From Stutzerimonas kunmingensis (GTDB taxonomy: Bacteria > Pseudomonadota > Gammaproteobacteria > Pseudomonadales > Pseudomonadaceae), in NCBI RefSeq assembly GCF_021432085.1, contig NZ_CP090366.1:62001-126000 (forward strand): DNA of 64,000 nt, written 5' to 3'. Under the pieces are notes generated by a model. That model was given only the letters and a program-made list of their open reading frames with translations. It was not told where the DNA came from and searched no databases. Positions within the stretch are counted from its first letter, which is position 1, and each line of letters starts with the position of its first letter. The translations under genes and the position numbers were made by a program. This document shows, in pieces, positions 9,593-18,954 of the stretch.

Positions 9593-11394
9593 ACCAGGCG
9601 GCCGCCGTGCCTCAGGCCAAGCCGGACGAGCTGCCGCTACCCAGCCGCCCGGTCGCCTTTCTCTGGCATTACATCTGCGCCCGGCCCTGGCATTTCGGTG
9701 GCCTGCTGGCGCTGATCATCGGCGCGGCCAGCTGCGCGGTGGCGGTGCAGTACGGCATGAAGCTGCTGGTCGACGCCATGGCCCAGGGCACTGCGGATCG
9801 CGCGTCGGCCAATGTCTGGTGGCCGTTGGGGCTGTTCATCGGCCTGATCGTCAGCGAGAACGTGCTGTGGCGCCTGGGTGGCTGGCTGGGCTGCCGCACC
9901 GTGGTGGCCAGCGTGGTGGATATCCGCGTCGACCTGTTCAGGCACCTGACCGGCCACCCGATGCGTTATTTCACCGAGCATTTCGCCGGCTCGCTGGGCA
10001 ATCGCATCTCTGCCGTTGGCCAGGCGGCTGGCGCCATCTACGGCGGGCTGGCCTGGAAGATCGTGCCGCCGATCGTCGACTTTCTTGGCGCCGTGGTGGT
10101 GTTGCTCACGGTGGACGTGCGCATGGCCGTGGCGTTGATCATCTTCGTTGCCATCGTTGCCGTTTTGATCACCGGGTTCGGTATTCGTGGTCGTTACAAG
10201 CATCAGCGCTTTGCCGCGCAATCGGCACGGGTCGGCGGCGAGCTGGTGGATGCAGTCTCCAACGTCTGGACCATCAAGGCCTTTTCCGCCCGTGATCGCG
10301 AGGCCGAACGCCTGGCCCACGAGATCGGCTTCGAAGCCCGTGCCCAGCGGCGCAGCTGGATGTACCTGGAAAAGGCCCGGGTGATGCACGATATCTGCCT
10401 GTCGGTGATGGCTGGCGGCATGCTGGTGTGGGCGATCAAGCTGTGGATAGCCGGCACGGTGACCGCCGGCGACGTGGTGCTGGTCAGCGCGCTGACGTTT
10501 CGCATCCTGCACGGCTCGCGGGATCTGGCCCTGGCGCTGGTGGATGCCACGCAGCAGATCGGTGCCATCGACGACACCCTGCGCATCATCGTGCAGCCCC
10601 ATGGTCTGGATGACACCGACAACCAGCTGATGCTGGCCGAAGGCGATATCACCTTCGAGCGCATCCGCTTCGCCTATCCAGATCGTGGTGCCGTGTTCGA
10701 CGGGCTGGATCTGCACATTCCGGCGGGGCAGAAGGTCGGCGTGGTGGGCTCGTCCGGCGCCGGCAAGTCGACCCTGATCAACCTCATTCAGCGCCTCGAC
10801 GACGTGCAGGACGGGCGCATCCTCATCGACGGCCAGGACATCCGCAGCGTCAGCCAGGACAGCCTGCGCGAGAAGATCGCCGTGGTGCCGCAGGAAACCG
10901 CGCTGTTCAACCGCAGCATCCGCGAGAACATCCGCTACGGGCGTCCGGATGCGAGCGACGAGGAGGTGGTCGCGGCGGCGCGCAGTGCCTTCTGTGATGG
11001 CTTCATCCGCGAACTGCCGCAGGGTTACGACACCCTGGTCGGCGAGCGCGGGGTGATGCTCTCCGGTGGCCAGCGCCAGCGCCTGGGCATTGCCCGCGCA
11101 TTCCTCAAGGACGCACCGATCCTGATTCTCGACGAGGCGACCTCGGCGCTGGATACCCAGTCCGAGGGCGAGATCCAGGCGGCACTCAACCTGCTGGTGC
11201 ACAACCGCACCGTGGTCGCGGTGGCGCACCGCTTGTCCACGCTGTCGAGCTTTGATCGCATCATCGTGCTGCGCGACGGCCGTATCGTCGAAGACGGTCC
11301 GCCGCAGGAGCTGCGCAGCCGTGGCGGCGAATTCGACGCGCTGTGGCGCATGCAGGCCGAAGGCTTCACCCAGGAACCCGGGCCGGCGGTATGA
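9589..11394 (+). CDS. ABC exporter with fused membrane and ATPase domains
   Basis: This 601-aa half-transporter has a six-helix membrane domain in residues about 30-330 and an ATPase domain from about 350. Walker A GSSGAGKST is at 387-395, the signature LSGGQ at 491-495, and Walker B ILILDE at 511-516. The architecture matches lipid A, glucan (NdvA-like) and peptide exporters; the glycan genes around it favour a polysaccharide or lipid-linked glycan. It is coupled by 4-nt overlaps to the glycosidase before it and the KTSC gene after it. Confidence 0.9.
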   Translation: MNQAAAVPQAKPDELPLPSRPVAFLWHYICARPWHFGGLLALIIGAASCAVAVQYGMKLLVDAMAQGTADRASANVWWPLGLFIGLIVSENVLWRLGGWLGCRTVVASVVDIRVDLFRHLTGHPMRYFTEHFAGSLGNRISAVGQAAGAIYGGLAWKIVPPIVDFLGAVVVLLTVDVRMAVALIIFVAIVAVLITGFGIRGRYKHQRFAAQSARVGGELVDAVSNVWTIKAFSARDREAERLAHEIGFEARAQRRSWMYLEKARVMHDICLSVMAGGMLVWAIKLWIAGTVTAGDVVLVSALTFRILHGSRDLALALVDATQQIGAIDDTLRIIVQPHGLDDTDNQLMLAEGDITFERIRFAYPDRGAVFDGLDLHIPAGQKVGVVGSSGAGKSTLINLIQRLDDVQDGRILIDGQDIRSVSQDSLREKIAVVPQETALFNRSIRENIRYGRPDASDEEVVAAARSAFCDGFIRELPQGYDTLVGERGVMLSGGQRQRLGIARAFLKDAPILILDEATSALDTQSEGEIQAALNLLVHNRTVVAVAHRLSTLSSFDRIIVLRDGRIVEDGPPQELRSRGGEFDALWRMQAEGFTQEPGPAV

Positions 11395-11606
11395 AGCGTG
11401 CGGCGGTGTCTTCGCGCAGCCTGCGCTCGCTCGGCTACGACCCCGAGCAGCAGGTGCTGGAAGTGGAATTCAGCAGCGGCGCGCTGTACCGCTACGAAAA
11501 GGTCCCGCCCGCAGCGGTGCAGGCCTTGCTCGAAGCCGACTCGCTGGGGCGGCATTTCAACCAGGTATTCAAGCCGCAGCATTACCGCTACCAACGCATC
11601 GGGTGA
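11391..11606 (+). CDS. KTSC domain protein
   Basis: The 71-aa protein matches the KTSC domain, with SLRSLGYDPEQQVLEVEF, YRYEKVPPAAVQALLEADS and GRHFNQVFK. The family is small and soluble, often with nucleic-acid-linked partners, and has no assigned biochemistry here. The start overlaps the ABC exporter stop by 4 nt (ATGA), so it is the last gene of the glycan operon by transcription, though it may not share the function. Confidence 0.85.
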   Translation: MKRAAVSSRSLRSLGYDPEQQVLEVEFSSGALYRYEKVPPAAVQALLEADSLGRHFNQVFKPQHYRYQRIG

Positions 11607-11785
11607 TCGTGCCGGAAGCGCGCGGACAAGCTGCGCGTCATCCACCCATCCCGCCGAGGGCGATTCGCCGCCCGCCATCGGCGGATCGACCGCTCCGCTG
11701 AACTTCCGGGGCGCTCTGCGGGCCTCAATCAACAGGACGCGTCATTACCGAGCGGAGGCTCTTCAGACCAGAAGGGGATTGTTCA

Positions 11786-12001
11786 ATGTCGGATCATCAC
11801 ACGTACAAGAAGATTGAAATCGTCGGCTCCTCGCGCAACAGCGTCGATGAGGCGATCCAGAACGGTATCGCCGAAGCCAGCAGCAAGCTGCAGAACGTCG
11901 AGTGGTTCGAGGTTGGCGAGATTCGCGGTCATGTCGAGAACGGCAAGGTCGGTCACTTCCAGGTGACCATGAAGGTCGGCTTCCGCCTCGAGAACAGCTG
12001 A
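11786..12001 (+). CDS. Dodecin flavin-binding protein
   Basis: This 71-aa protein forms a hollow dodecamer that binds flavins for storage or protection in the cytoplasm. Family features are HTYKKIEIVGSS, the helix with SVDEAIQNGIAEASSKL, the flavin-stacking Trp in NVEWFEVGEIRG, and the C-terminal strand GHFQVTMKVGFRLE. The gene is alone, 180 bases after the KTSC gene and convergent with the antiporter. Flavoproteins nearby (glf, LLM oxidoreductase) are not obviously linked. Confidence 0.93.
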   Translation: MSDHHTYKKIEIVGSSRNSVDEAIQNGIAEASSKLQNVEWFEVGEIRGHVENGKVGHFQVTMKVGFRLENS

Positions 12002-12021
12002 TCGCCACGCGCGGCCGCCGT

Positions 12022-13374
12022 TCAGTCGGCGGCAGCGCGGCTGCGTTCGTAGCGACGCAGCAGCGGCTGGGTGCTGAGTCCGTGCAGCACGATGCTCAGC
12101 GCTACCACCGATAACACCAGGCCGATGATGGTATGCGCTTCGTCCGGCATCAGGCCGTGGGTCACCGCGTAGCTCAGGTAGTACAGGCTGCCGATGCCAC
12201 GAATGCCGAACCAGCCGGCCGTCAGGCTCTGGGCGCGGTCGAGGTAGCGCCGCGGCATCAGCAGCATCACGCTCAGCGGCCGAATCAGCAGGAACAGCGC
12301 CAGGCCGAGCGGCACCGCACGCCAGTCCCAGTGCACCGAGACCAGCACCCCGAGCATGGTCACCAGCAGCACTTCCAGGCTGCGCTCCAGTTGTCCGCCA
12401 AACGCCAGCACATCACCCATCAGCACGCCCGCGGCGACCCGCGGTTGTCCGAGCTGTCGGTCATCCAGTGACAGCGCGCGCGGCGCTAGACCCCCTTCGG
12501 CAAGATGCGGCACGGCATCGTTGATCAGCTCTTCGGACGGCGTCTCCGAATCATCGGCGGCGGCCATTTCCGCATGGCGCAGGCCGAGGCCCGCGGCGAA
12601 CACGGCGAGAAAGCCCCAGGCATCGGCCAGCTCGGCGCCGACGTACGCCAGCGCGATCAGCGCCAGGGCCAGCGAATCGTTGGGCGACATGGCGGTATCG
12701 GTGTGGCGTGCGCGCAGGTAGATCGCCACGCGGCCGACCAGCTTGCCCAGCAGAAAGCCGATCAGCAGCCCAGCCGGCACCGCCCATAGCAGCCGATGCA
12801 GCGCCCACTCGCCGACCCAGTCGGCTTCCAGCTGGCCCTGGGCGATAAGCATCAGGCCGAAGACCACGAAGGGAAACGCGGTGCCATCGTTGAAGCCCGC
12901 TTCACCGGACAGGCCGTAGCGCAGGCGGTCGCTGTCGCGGGCATCATTGACCTGCACCAGGCTCGCCAGCACCGGATCGGTGGGCGCAAGAATCGCCCCG
13001 ATCAGCACCGCGACACCCCAGCTCAGGCCGAACACGTAGTAACAGAGCAAGGTGACGCCGCCGATGCAGGCGAGCATCACCGGCCCGGCCAGTACATAGG
13101 CGCTCTTCCACGCCGGGTGCCTGAGCGGCATGCGCAGCTTGAGGCCGCTGACGAACAGCGACACCAGCACCGCTACTTCGGTGAGGTGTTGCATCCAGCC
13201 GGCGATATGCAGGAACTCCATCTCCCACAGACCGATGCCGAGCTGGCCGATGAGCACGCCGAAACCGAGGTAGATCAGCGACGTGGTGATCGGCAGCCAG
13301 CGCAGGTAGGCCGAGGCGAGGGCGAGGATCAGCAGCAGGACGCCGAGCACGGCCATCCATTCGAGAAAATTCAT
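12022..13374 (-). CDS. Cation/proton antiporter (CPA1 type)
   Basis: The 450-aa inner-membrane protein has about 12 hydrophobic segments starting at residue 5. The ion-site region is seen in APTDPVLASLVQ and, about 30 residues later, GEAGFNDGTAFPFV, where the Asn-Asp pair is diagnostic of electroneutral CPA1 exchangers. It should exchange Na+ or K+ for H+. A hydrophilic loop near residues 280-310 (AEMAAADDSETPSEE) separates helices. It converges on dodecin with only 20 bases between. Confidence 0.9.
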   Translation of the reverse strand: MNFLEWMAVLGVLLLILALASAYLRWLPITTSLIYLGFGVLIGQLGIGLWEMEFLHIAGWMQHLTEVAVLVSLFVSGLKLRMPLRHPAWKSAYVLAGPVMLACIGGVTLLCYYVFGLSWGVAVLIGAILAPTDPVLASLVQVNDARDSDRLRYGLSGEAGFNDGTAFPFVVFGLMLIAQGQLEADWVGEWALHRLLWAVPAGLLIGFLLGKLVGRVAIYLRARHTDTAMSPNDSLALALIALAYVGAELADAWGFLAVFAAGLGLRHAEMAAADDSETPSEELINDAVPHLAEGGLAPRALSLDDRQLGQPRVAAGVLMGDVLAFGGQLERSLEVLLVTMLGVLVSVHWDWRAVPLGLALFLLIRPLSVMLLMPRRYLDRAQSLTAGWFGIRGIGSLYYLSYAVTHGLMPDEAHTIIGLVLSVVALSIVLHGLSTQPLLRRYERSRAAAD

Positions 13375-13497
13375 GCGTGTTCCGATGGCGGGGCGCGGTT
13401 GCGCCCAGGGGTGTGTGCCATTGGAGCGGTGCCCGGCGGCAGGGTTCGCCGACAGGGCCGAGGTAGGCCGCCGCCGGTCAGGGCAGCGGCCGGCTTT

Positions 13498-14496
13498 CTA
13501 CTGGCGCAGCTCGGCGACGATCTCGAAGGCGCGATGGCGGTCGGCGGTTTCGTAGAGGTCGCAGGTGAAGATCAGCTCGTCGGCCTGGGTCTGCTCGAGC
13601 AGTACGTCGAGACGCGCGCGAATCTTCTCCGGGCCGCCGATCAGCGCCAGGCCGAGGAAGTCGCCCACGGCCTGCTGCTCATGCGGCAGCCACAGGCCCT
13701 GCATGCTCTGCACAGGCGGGCGCAGGACCAGACTCTGGCCGCGGATCAGCGAGAGAATGCGCTGGTAGACGCTGGTCACCAGGTACTCGGCCTGCTCGTC
13801 GCTGTCGGCGGCGATCAGCGGTACGCCGAGCATCACGTAGGGCTTGTCGAGCACCGCCGAAGGCTTGAAGTTTTCTCGGTAGAGCTTGATCGCCTGGTGC
13901 ATGTAGCGCGGCGCGAAGTGCGAGGCGAAGGCGTAGGGCAGACCCTTGGCCGCGGCCAGCTGGGCGCTGAACAGGCTGGAGCCGAGCAGCCAGATCGGTA
14001 TGTTGCTGTCGACGCCGGGCATGGCGATGACGCGCTGGTTGGGCTGGCGCGGACCGAGCAGCAGCTCCAGCTCCTCTACGTCCTGCGGGAAGTCGTCGGC
14101 GCTGCCCATGCGGTCGCGGCGCAGCGCATGGGCGGTGAACTGATCGGCGCCGGGCGCGCGACCGAGACCGAGGTCGATGCGGCCCGGGTAGAGCGCTTCC
14201 AGCGTGCCGAACTGCTCGGCGATCACCAGCGGCGCGTGATTCGGCAGCATCACCCCACCGGCGCCGAGGCGGATGCGCGTGGTGTTGGCGGCCAGGTAGC
14301 CGAGCAACACCGCGGTGGCAGCGCTGGCGATGCCGTCCATATTGTGGTGCTCGGCGACCCAGAAGCGCTGGAAGCCAAGCCCCTCGACATGGCGCGCCAA
14401 GGCCACGGCATTGTGCAGCGCCTGGGCCGGCGTGCCGTCGTCGCGGATCGGCGCCAGGTCGAGAGCGGAGAAGCGGGTGTTTGCAATGCGGGACAT
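13498..14496 (-). CDS. LLM-class flavin-dependent oxidoreductase
   Basis: The 332-aa protein is a luciferase-like (bacterial luciferase alpha) TIM-barrel oxidoreductase, probably FMN-dependent with a separate reductase. Typical blocks are [49 protein letters not shown] and [16 protein letters not shown]. It resembles the YhbW subgroup, whose substrate is unknown. It shares orientation with the two lipoprotein genes upstream of it on this strand. Confidence 0.9.
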   Translation of the reverse strand: MSRIANTRFSALDLAPIRDDGTPAQALHNAVALARHVEGLGFQRFWVAEHHNMDGIASAATAVLLGYLAANTTRIRLGAGGVMLPNHAPLVIAEQFGTLEALYPGRIDLGLGRAPGADQFTAHALRRDRMGSADDFPQDVEELELLLGPRQPNQRVIAMPGVDSNIPIWLLGSSLFSAQLAAAKGLPYAFASHFAPRYMHQAIKLYRENFKPSAVLDKPYVMLGVPLIAADSDEQAEYLVTSVYQRILSLIRGQSLVLRPPVQSMQGLWLPHEQQAVGDFLGLALIGGPEKIRARLDVLLEQTQADELIFTCDLYETADRHRAFEIVAELRQ

Positions 14497-14536
14497 CGTT
14501 TACCTCATGACGTAAGGCGGTCGGGTGCGAGCGCGC

Positions 14537-14953
14537 TCAGTGGCAGTGCTCGGCCTCTGCCTCGACCAGCACGTTGCGCTGTTCGTCGCGCAACCAGCCT
14601 TGCGGGGTGAAACCCAGCGAGCGGGCCTGGAACAGGTAGCGCTGGCCGGGCTGGAAGTCGTCGTAGCGGATCACCAGGGTGCAGCGAATGGTGTGGGTTT
14701 CGCCGAACAGGCCGAAGTCGCCCCCTGTCACTTCGAATTCGTAGCGCGCTTCGAGTTCATGGGCGCCCGGCGGGACCTGGAAATAGCGGCCGTCGGGGGT
14801 GCGTTTGCCATCCAGCTGGTCGGACATGAAGATATCGCTGGGCTGCGCGGTCATGTCGACCCAGGCCATGTTCGGGTCGGGTTGCGGCAATGGCCCGGCG
14901 CAGCCGGCCAGGGCGAGAAGGGCGGGCAGGGCGAGGGGGAGTGCGCGACGCAT
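14537..14953 (-). CDS. PA0061/PA0062-family lipoprotein
   Basis: This 138-aa lipoprotein has a signal peptide with lipobox LAGC (Cys18). The mature domain carries MAWVDM, GRYFQVPPGAHELEARYEFEV and the cysteine pair IRCTLV...EAEHCH. It is a paralogue of the next gene upstream, sharing the same order of blocks and length. Residue 2 after the cysteine is Ala, so outer-membrane localisation is expected. Function is unknown. Confidence 0.85.
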   Translation of the reverse strand: MRRALPLALPALLALAGCAGPLPQPDPNMAWVDMTAQPSDIFMSDQLDGKRTPDGRYFQVPPGAHELEARYEFEVTGGDFGLFGETHTIRCTLVIRYDDFQPGQRYLFQARSLGFTPQGWLRDEQRNVLVEAEAEHCH

Positions 14954-15046
14954 GGCTGGATCCTCGGCGAATGGCGGGGTGAGACGCGCTGCGCCTCACC
15001 GATGCTGCCGAGGGTGCGCCAGATGACGGCGCATTTCAACGCGGAC

Positions 15047-15472
15047 TCAGCGGCCGGCGAGGTCGCCGCAGCCCTTTTCCTCGGCGCGGGCCAGCACGTA
15101 CTGGTGCTGGTCGTAGAGCTTGGCCCAGGGACGGAAACCATAGCCGCCTGCCACCAGGCGATAGCGCGCCCCGGCGGTGAACTTGTCGTATTCCAGGGTC
15201 AGCTTGCAGTCGCGAGGCAGCGGGTTGCTGCCGGGGCCGACGTTGGCGCCATTGACCTCGAAGCGGTAGCGCATCTCCAGCTTGCGGCTGCCGGGCGGTA
15301 CCTGGAAATAGCGATCGTCCTCCAGCGTCTTGCCGTCCACGGCGACCGCCTGCAGCTGGGTCTCGCCGTTCGGGTTGAGCTCGACCCAGGCTTGCTCGGG
15401 ATCGGGCTTGGGCATCCACATGGAGCAGCCGGCCAGGCTGGCGAGCAGGGTGACGAGAAGGAAACCGCGCAT
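15047..15472 (-). CDS. PA0061/PA0062-family lipoprotein
   Basis: This 141-aa paralogue of the neighbouring lipoprotein has lipobox LAGC (Cys16) and the shared blocks AWVELNPNGETQ, DRYFQVPPGSRKLEMRYRFEV, a central Cys and a C-terminal Cys. The ATG at 15472 is 8 nt after GGAG; a TTG two codons upstream is less likely. The tandem pair suggests local duplication; the second cysteine pair is conserved, which fits a disulfide in the periplasm. Confidence 0.85.
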   Translation of the reverse strand: MRGFLLVTLLASLAGCSMWMPKPDPEQAWVELNPNGETQLQAVAVDGKTLEDDRYFQVPPGSRKLEMRYRFEVNGANVGPGSNPLPRDCKLTLEYDKFTAGARYRLVAGGYGFRPWAKLYDQHQYVLARAEEKGCGDLAGR

Positions 15473-15617
15473 GTACAAGGCTCCAGCCGGTGATCAGTGG
15501 CCGGCAAGGGTTCGATTGAGGACGTCATGGGCTGCCGCAGGTTGCAATCGGCAGCACGGCCTTTGTAGGGTGCGCTAGGCGCGCCGGCGCCAGCCCGACA
15601 ACTGAGCGGTACACCCG

Positions 15618-16676
15618 ATGCCCAAGCCCAACGCCGCCTCCATCGACAGCCGCAGCCTGCGCTGGGTTCCCCTGCTGCTTGCCGTCTGTCTGAATGGTTG
15701 CAGTTATTACGGCCAGCTCGCCGCCGGCCAGCTGGAGTTGCTGCGCCAGCGCGAACCCATCGAGGCGCTGATCGTCGATGAATCGCGCGATGCGGCGTTG
15801 CGCCAACGACTGGGCGAGGTGTTGCAGGCGCGTCGCTTCGCCAGCCAGGCGCTGGAGTTGCCAGACAACGACAGCTATCGGCTCTACGCCGAACTCGGTC
15901 GGCCTTATGTGGTGTGGAACCTGTTCGCCACCGAGGAGTTCTCGGTCAAGCCGCTGGAGCACTGCTTTCCCATCGCCGGCTGCGTGGCCTATCGCGGCTA
16001 CTTCCGCCAGGGTGCCGCCCGCGGCGAGGCGGCGCGGCTGCGGCTGAGCGGGCTGGATACCCATGTGGCGGGTGTCGAGGCCTATTCCACGCTCGGCTGG
16101 TTCGCCGATCCGCTGCTCAGTTCGATGCTGCGGCGCAACGACGAGCAGCTGGCGGCGCTGATCTTCCACGAACTGGCTCATCAGCAGCTGTATCTGCCCG
16201 GCGACACCGCATTCAACGAGTCCTACGCCACCTTTGTCGAGCGCGAGGGCCTGCGCCAGTGGCGTGCCCATCGCGACCTGCCGCAGCGGGATGAACAGGC
16301 GCGGGTGCGTTATCGGCAACTGGTTGAGCTGCTACTCGATACCCGCCAGCGGCTGGACCAGCTGTATGCTTCGGGTCGCTCGACAACCGAGTTGCGCACG
16401 CTGAAGCAGGCCGAGTTCGCGACGCTGCGTCAGCGCTATCGACATCTGCGCGACAGCCAGTGGAACGGTGATGCGCGCTACGATCGCTGGTTCGCCCAGC
16501 CACTGAACAACGCCACGCTGTTGCCGTTCGGCCTGTATGACCGCTGGGTACCGACCTTTGCTGCTCTGTTCGAGCGGTGCGAGCGGGACTGGGCGCGCTT
16601 TCACCAGGCGGTTGCGGCGCTAACGGAACTGCCTGCCGACGAGCGGGAAGCCAGGCTTTCGAAACTGGCTGACTGA
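15618..16676 (+). CDS. Lipoprotein zinc aminopeptidase-like protein
   Basis: The 352-aa product matches the predicted aminopeptidase family PF10023. The zinc motif HELAH is at residues 184-188, with FNESYATFVEREG about 15 residues later supplying the third ligand. A signal segment with lipobox LNGC (Cys28) predicts membrane anchoring in the periplasm. It diverges from the lipoprotein pair. Substrates are unknown for the family. Confidence 0.85.
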   Translation: MPKPNAASIDSRSLRWVPLLLAVCLNGCSYYGQLAAGQLELLRQREPIEALIVDESRDAALRQRLGEVLQARRFASQALELPDNDSYRLYAELGRPYVVWNLFATEEFSVKPLEHCFPIAGCVAYRGYFRQGAARGEAARLRLSGLDTHVAGVEAYSTLGWFADPLLSSMLRRNDEQLAALIFHELAHQQLYLPGDTAFNESYATFVEREGLRQWRAHRDLPQRDEQARVRYRQLVELLLDTRQRLDQLYASGRSTTELRTLKQAEFATLRQRYRHLRDSQWNGDARYDRWFAQPLNNATLLPFGLYDRWVPTFAALFERCERDWARFHQAVAALTELPADEREARLSKLAD

Positions 16677-16892
16677 ACAAGCGAAACGGCGCGCCCTGTT
16701 GCCGTGGGCATTACCCGCGGTAATGGCTCTTGCGTCGAAAATCTCCGATCTGCCGTTCATCGGCCGCGATACCCCTGTCCGCTGAACGGTGCGAATCCTT
16801 TCTCCAGCTCTCCGGTCCTCTTTACTAGGTCGCCGATTCATACGGCGGCGATCCACCTATGCCTGATATCCACGCATAACAACGGAGGCTCC

Positions 16893-18062
16893 ATGGAGAC
16901 CATTTCCGGAATTTTCGACAACAAAGGCACGCCACTGGAGAATCAGAAATTCACATGGAAGGAAATGGCCGGCAAGCCGATCAGCAAGCTCGATGACGAT
17001 GCCTTTACCCGTGTCCGCATCATCCTCATGAACGGGGTCGAGACCGACGCCCTGCGCCTGAGCCACGGCATCGCCCGCTTCAACAAGGAACTGCGCCTGC
17101 CGCTGGCGCAGATCCGGCGTACCGAGCAGCACCAGGCGACCATGATCAACTGGCTGATCGGCGCCGACCACTCGCCACTGGAAACCACCGTCGCCTACGA
17201 GCAGGTCGCCATCGAGGTGACCGCCGCCGTGGCACAGAACGAGCCCGACCCCTACCAGGCGCAGACCTATCGCTTCGGCTTGCTGGAGGACTTCGACCAC
17301 CTGTACCGCTACTCGGCGATGCTTGATCGCCTCGAGGGCAAGGATGCCAACAACATCCTGCAGGGCTATACCGACATCGTTCCCGGCCGCAAGACGTCCG
17401 AGCACCACCGGCACCCGGAGAACGATATCCGCGACAACTACGAGAAGGACAGCGCGGCGCTGATCACCAAGATCCACGCGGCGCTGATCACCGGCGCGGA
17501 ATACCAGACCCACGACTACTACATGAACATCGGCCCGCTGTTCGCCGACCCGCTGGCGCGCCAGTTGTACGCCGAGATCGCCTCGGTGGAAGAGCAGCAC
17601 GTGACCCAGTACGGCTCGCTATCCGACCCCAGCGAAAGCCATATCGAGAAGTGGCTGGTGCACGAGGCGATGGAGGTCTACATGTACGCCAGCTGCGCCG
17701 AGCAGGAGACCAACCCGCGGATCAAGGCCATGTGGGAGCGCTTCCTCGACTACGAGCTGGGCCACCTCAACGTCGCCTGCGAATGGTTCAAGAAGCTCGA
17801 GCGCCGCGACCCGGCCGAGATTCTCGCCGGCCCGCTGCCGAAGATGGTCGAGTTCAAGAGCCAGCGCGATTTCGTTCGCCAGGTGCTGGCCGCCGAGGTC
17901 AACCTGCGCACTGCCGGCCCGGCCTATGTGGACAAGGCCAAGGAGCCGCAGTCCTCGCTCGATTACCGCAACCACCTCGCGTCGGAAGGGCTCGCCTCGG
18001 ACATCGTCTCGGCGGGTTACCAGTGGGCGCCGGGTGGCGAACTGATGCGCAAGGCTTCCTGA
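16893..18062 (+). CDS. Ferritin-like domain protein, large
   Basis: The 389-aa protein appears to hold helical ferritin-like bundle(s). Glu/His pairs suitable for a diiron site occur in RRTEQHQATMINW, SVEEQHVTQYGS and DYELGHLNVACEW. The ATG at 16893 sits behind GGAGG, and a long upstream in-frame extension is non-conserved. It is 10 bases ahead of a second ferritin-like gene, so the two are co-transcribed. Iron/manganese handling or oxidative stress defence is a family-level inference; no catalytic role is known. Confidence 0.8.
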   Translation: METISGIFDNKGTPLENQKFTWKEMAGKPISKLDDDAFTRVRIILMNGVETDALRLSHGIARFNKELRLPLAQIRRTEQHQATMINWLIGADHSPLETTVAYEQVAIEVTAAVAQNEPDPYQAQTYRFGLLEDFDHLYRYSAMLDRLEGKDANNILQGYTDIVPGRKTSEHHRHPENDIRDNYEKDSAALITKIHAALITGAEYQTHDYYMNIGPLFADPLARQLYAEIASVEEQHVTQYGSLSDPSESHIEKWLVHEAMEVYMYASCAEQETNPRIKAMWERFLDYELGHLNVACEWFKKLERRDPAEILAGPLPKMVEFKSQRDFVRQVLAAEVNLRTAGPAYVDKAKEPQSSLDYRNHLASEGLASDIVSAGYQWAPGGELMRKAS

Positions 18063-18072
18063 GGAGACGAAC

Positions 18073-18792
18073 ATGGCTACTGCAGCGAAAGTAGGTACCA
18101 ATTACACCGGCGTGCAGATGTCCCCGAAGGACAACAAGCGCCTGCTCGATGCCGTCAACGACATCCACCCGGACGTGCCGGGCGATGAGCGCGGCATGCT
18201 CGTCGAGCGTGCCGAACGCAACGAAGAGGCCGACCGCATCGGCTCCGTGCCGGTGCCCGGCTCGGCCAAGGGCATGCTCAAGACCAGCTTCGACATGATG
18301 AAGGGCAAGAGCCCCGAGGTGTTCATCGACAAGCTCGGCGAGCGCCTGGCCTTCGAACGCAACGGCGTGCGCCTGTACGAGGCGATGATCGCCAAGGCGC
18401 GCAACCTGGACTCGGGCAACGATCTGGTGGGCGTGCTGCAGCACATCCGCGACGAAGAGTTCGAGCACATGATGCTGGTCCATGCGGCTATGGAAAAACT
18501 CGGCGCCGACCCCACCGCGCAGACGCCCAGCGCGGATGTCGCCGGGGTCATGGCGATGGGCATCATGCAGGTGCTGACCGATCCGCGGACCAACGTCGCG
18601 CAGTGCATGAACGCACTGCTGACGGCTGAGTTGGCGGACAACGCCGCCTGGGAACTGCTGATCGAACTGGCGCAGGCGGCCGGTCATCCGAACATCGCCG
18701 ACAGCTTCGTTCATGCCAAGACTCAGGAAGACGACCATCTGGTGAAGATCAAGACGCTGATGCGTCGGGATCTGATCATGCAGACCAAGTAA
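18073..18792 (+). CDS. Ferritin-like domain protein, small
   Basis: The 239-aa product is a four-helix ferritin-like protein. Likely metal ligands are in ERLAFERNGVRLYEAMI, HIRDEEFEHMMLVHAA, LTAELADNAAWELLIE and AKTQEDDHLVKIKTLM. It follows the larger ferritin-like gene and is followed by a strong terminator. The first 60 residues are polar and may be disordered. The two may form a mixed assembly. Confidence 0.8.
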   Translation: MATAAKVGTNYTGVQMSPKDNKRLLDAVNDIHPDVPGDERGMLVERAERNEEADRIGSVPVPGSAKGMLKTSFDMMKGKSPEVFIDKLGERLAFERNGVRLYEAMIAKARNLDSGNDLVGVLQHIRDEEFEHMMLVHAAMEKLGADPTAQTPSADVAGVMAMGIMQVLTDPRTNVAQCMNALLTAELADNAAWELLIELAQAAGHPNIADSFVHAKTQEDDHLVKIKTLMRRDLIMQTK

Positions 18793-18816
18793 CAGCGTGC
18801 GAGCGGGACGCTTTGG

Positions 18817-18849
18817 CGCACACCACCGAAAGGGATGTGCGTCTTTTTT
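18817..18849 (+). terminator. Terminator after the ferritin-like pair
   Basis: The arms CGCACA and TGTGCG, extended by CC/GG around one bulged A, are followed by TCTTTTTT. The hairpin starts 25 bases after the stop codon. Confidence 0.8.
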
Positions 18850-18954
18850 ATGGGCGGGGAATGGCTGCCTTGTTGTCTTGTGACGGCGGATCTTGTGACG
18901 GCGGGCTGGCAGGCTTTTGCTTCATGGCGCTTGGCGAGCTGCCTGAAAGGCTGG

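Noticed and set aside
11700..11732. AlgU-type promoter before the dodecin gene
   Set aside because: GAACTT is present, but the nearest -10-like element is 19 bases away, outside the accepted spacing.
12796..14610. A 604-codon plus-strand frame
   Set aside because: It is antisense to the antiporter and the LLM oxidoreductase, and its composition is typical of a shadow frame.
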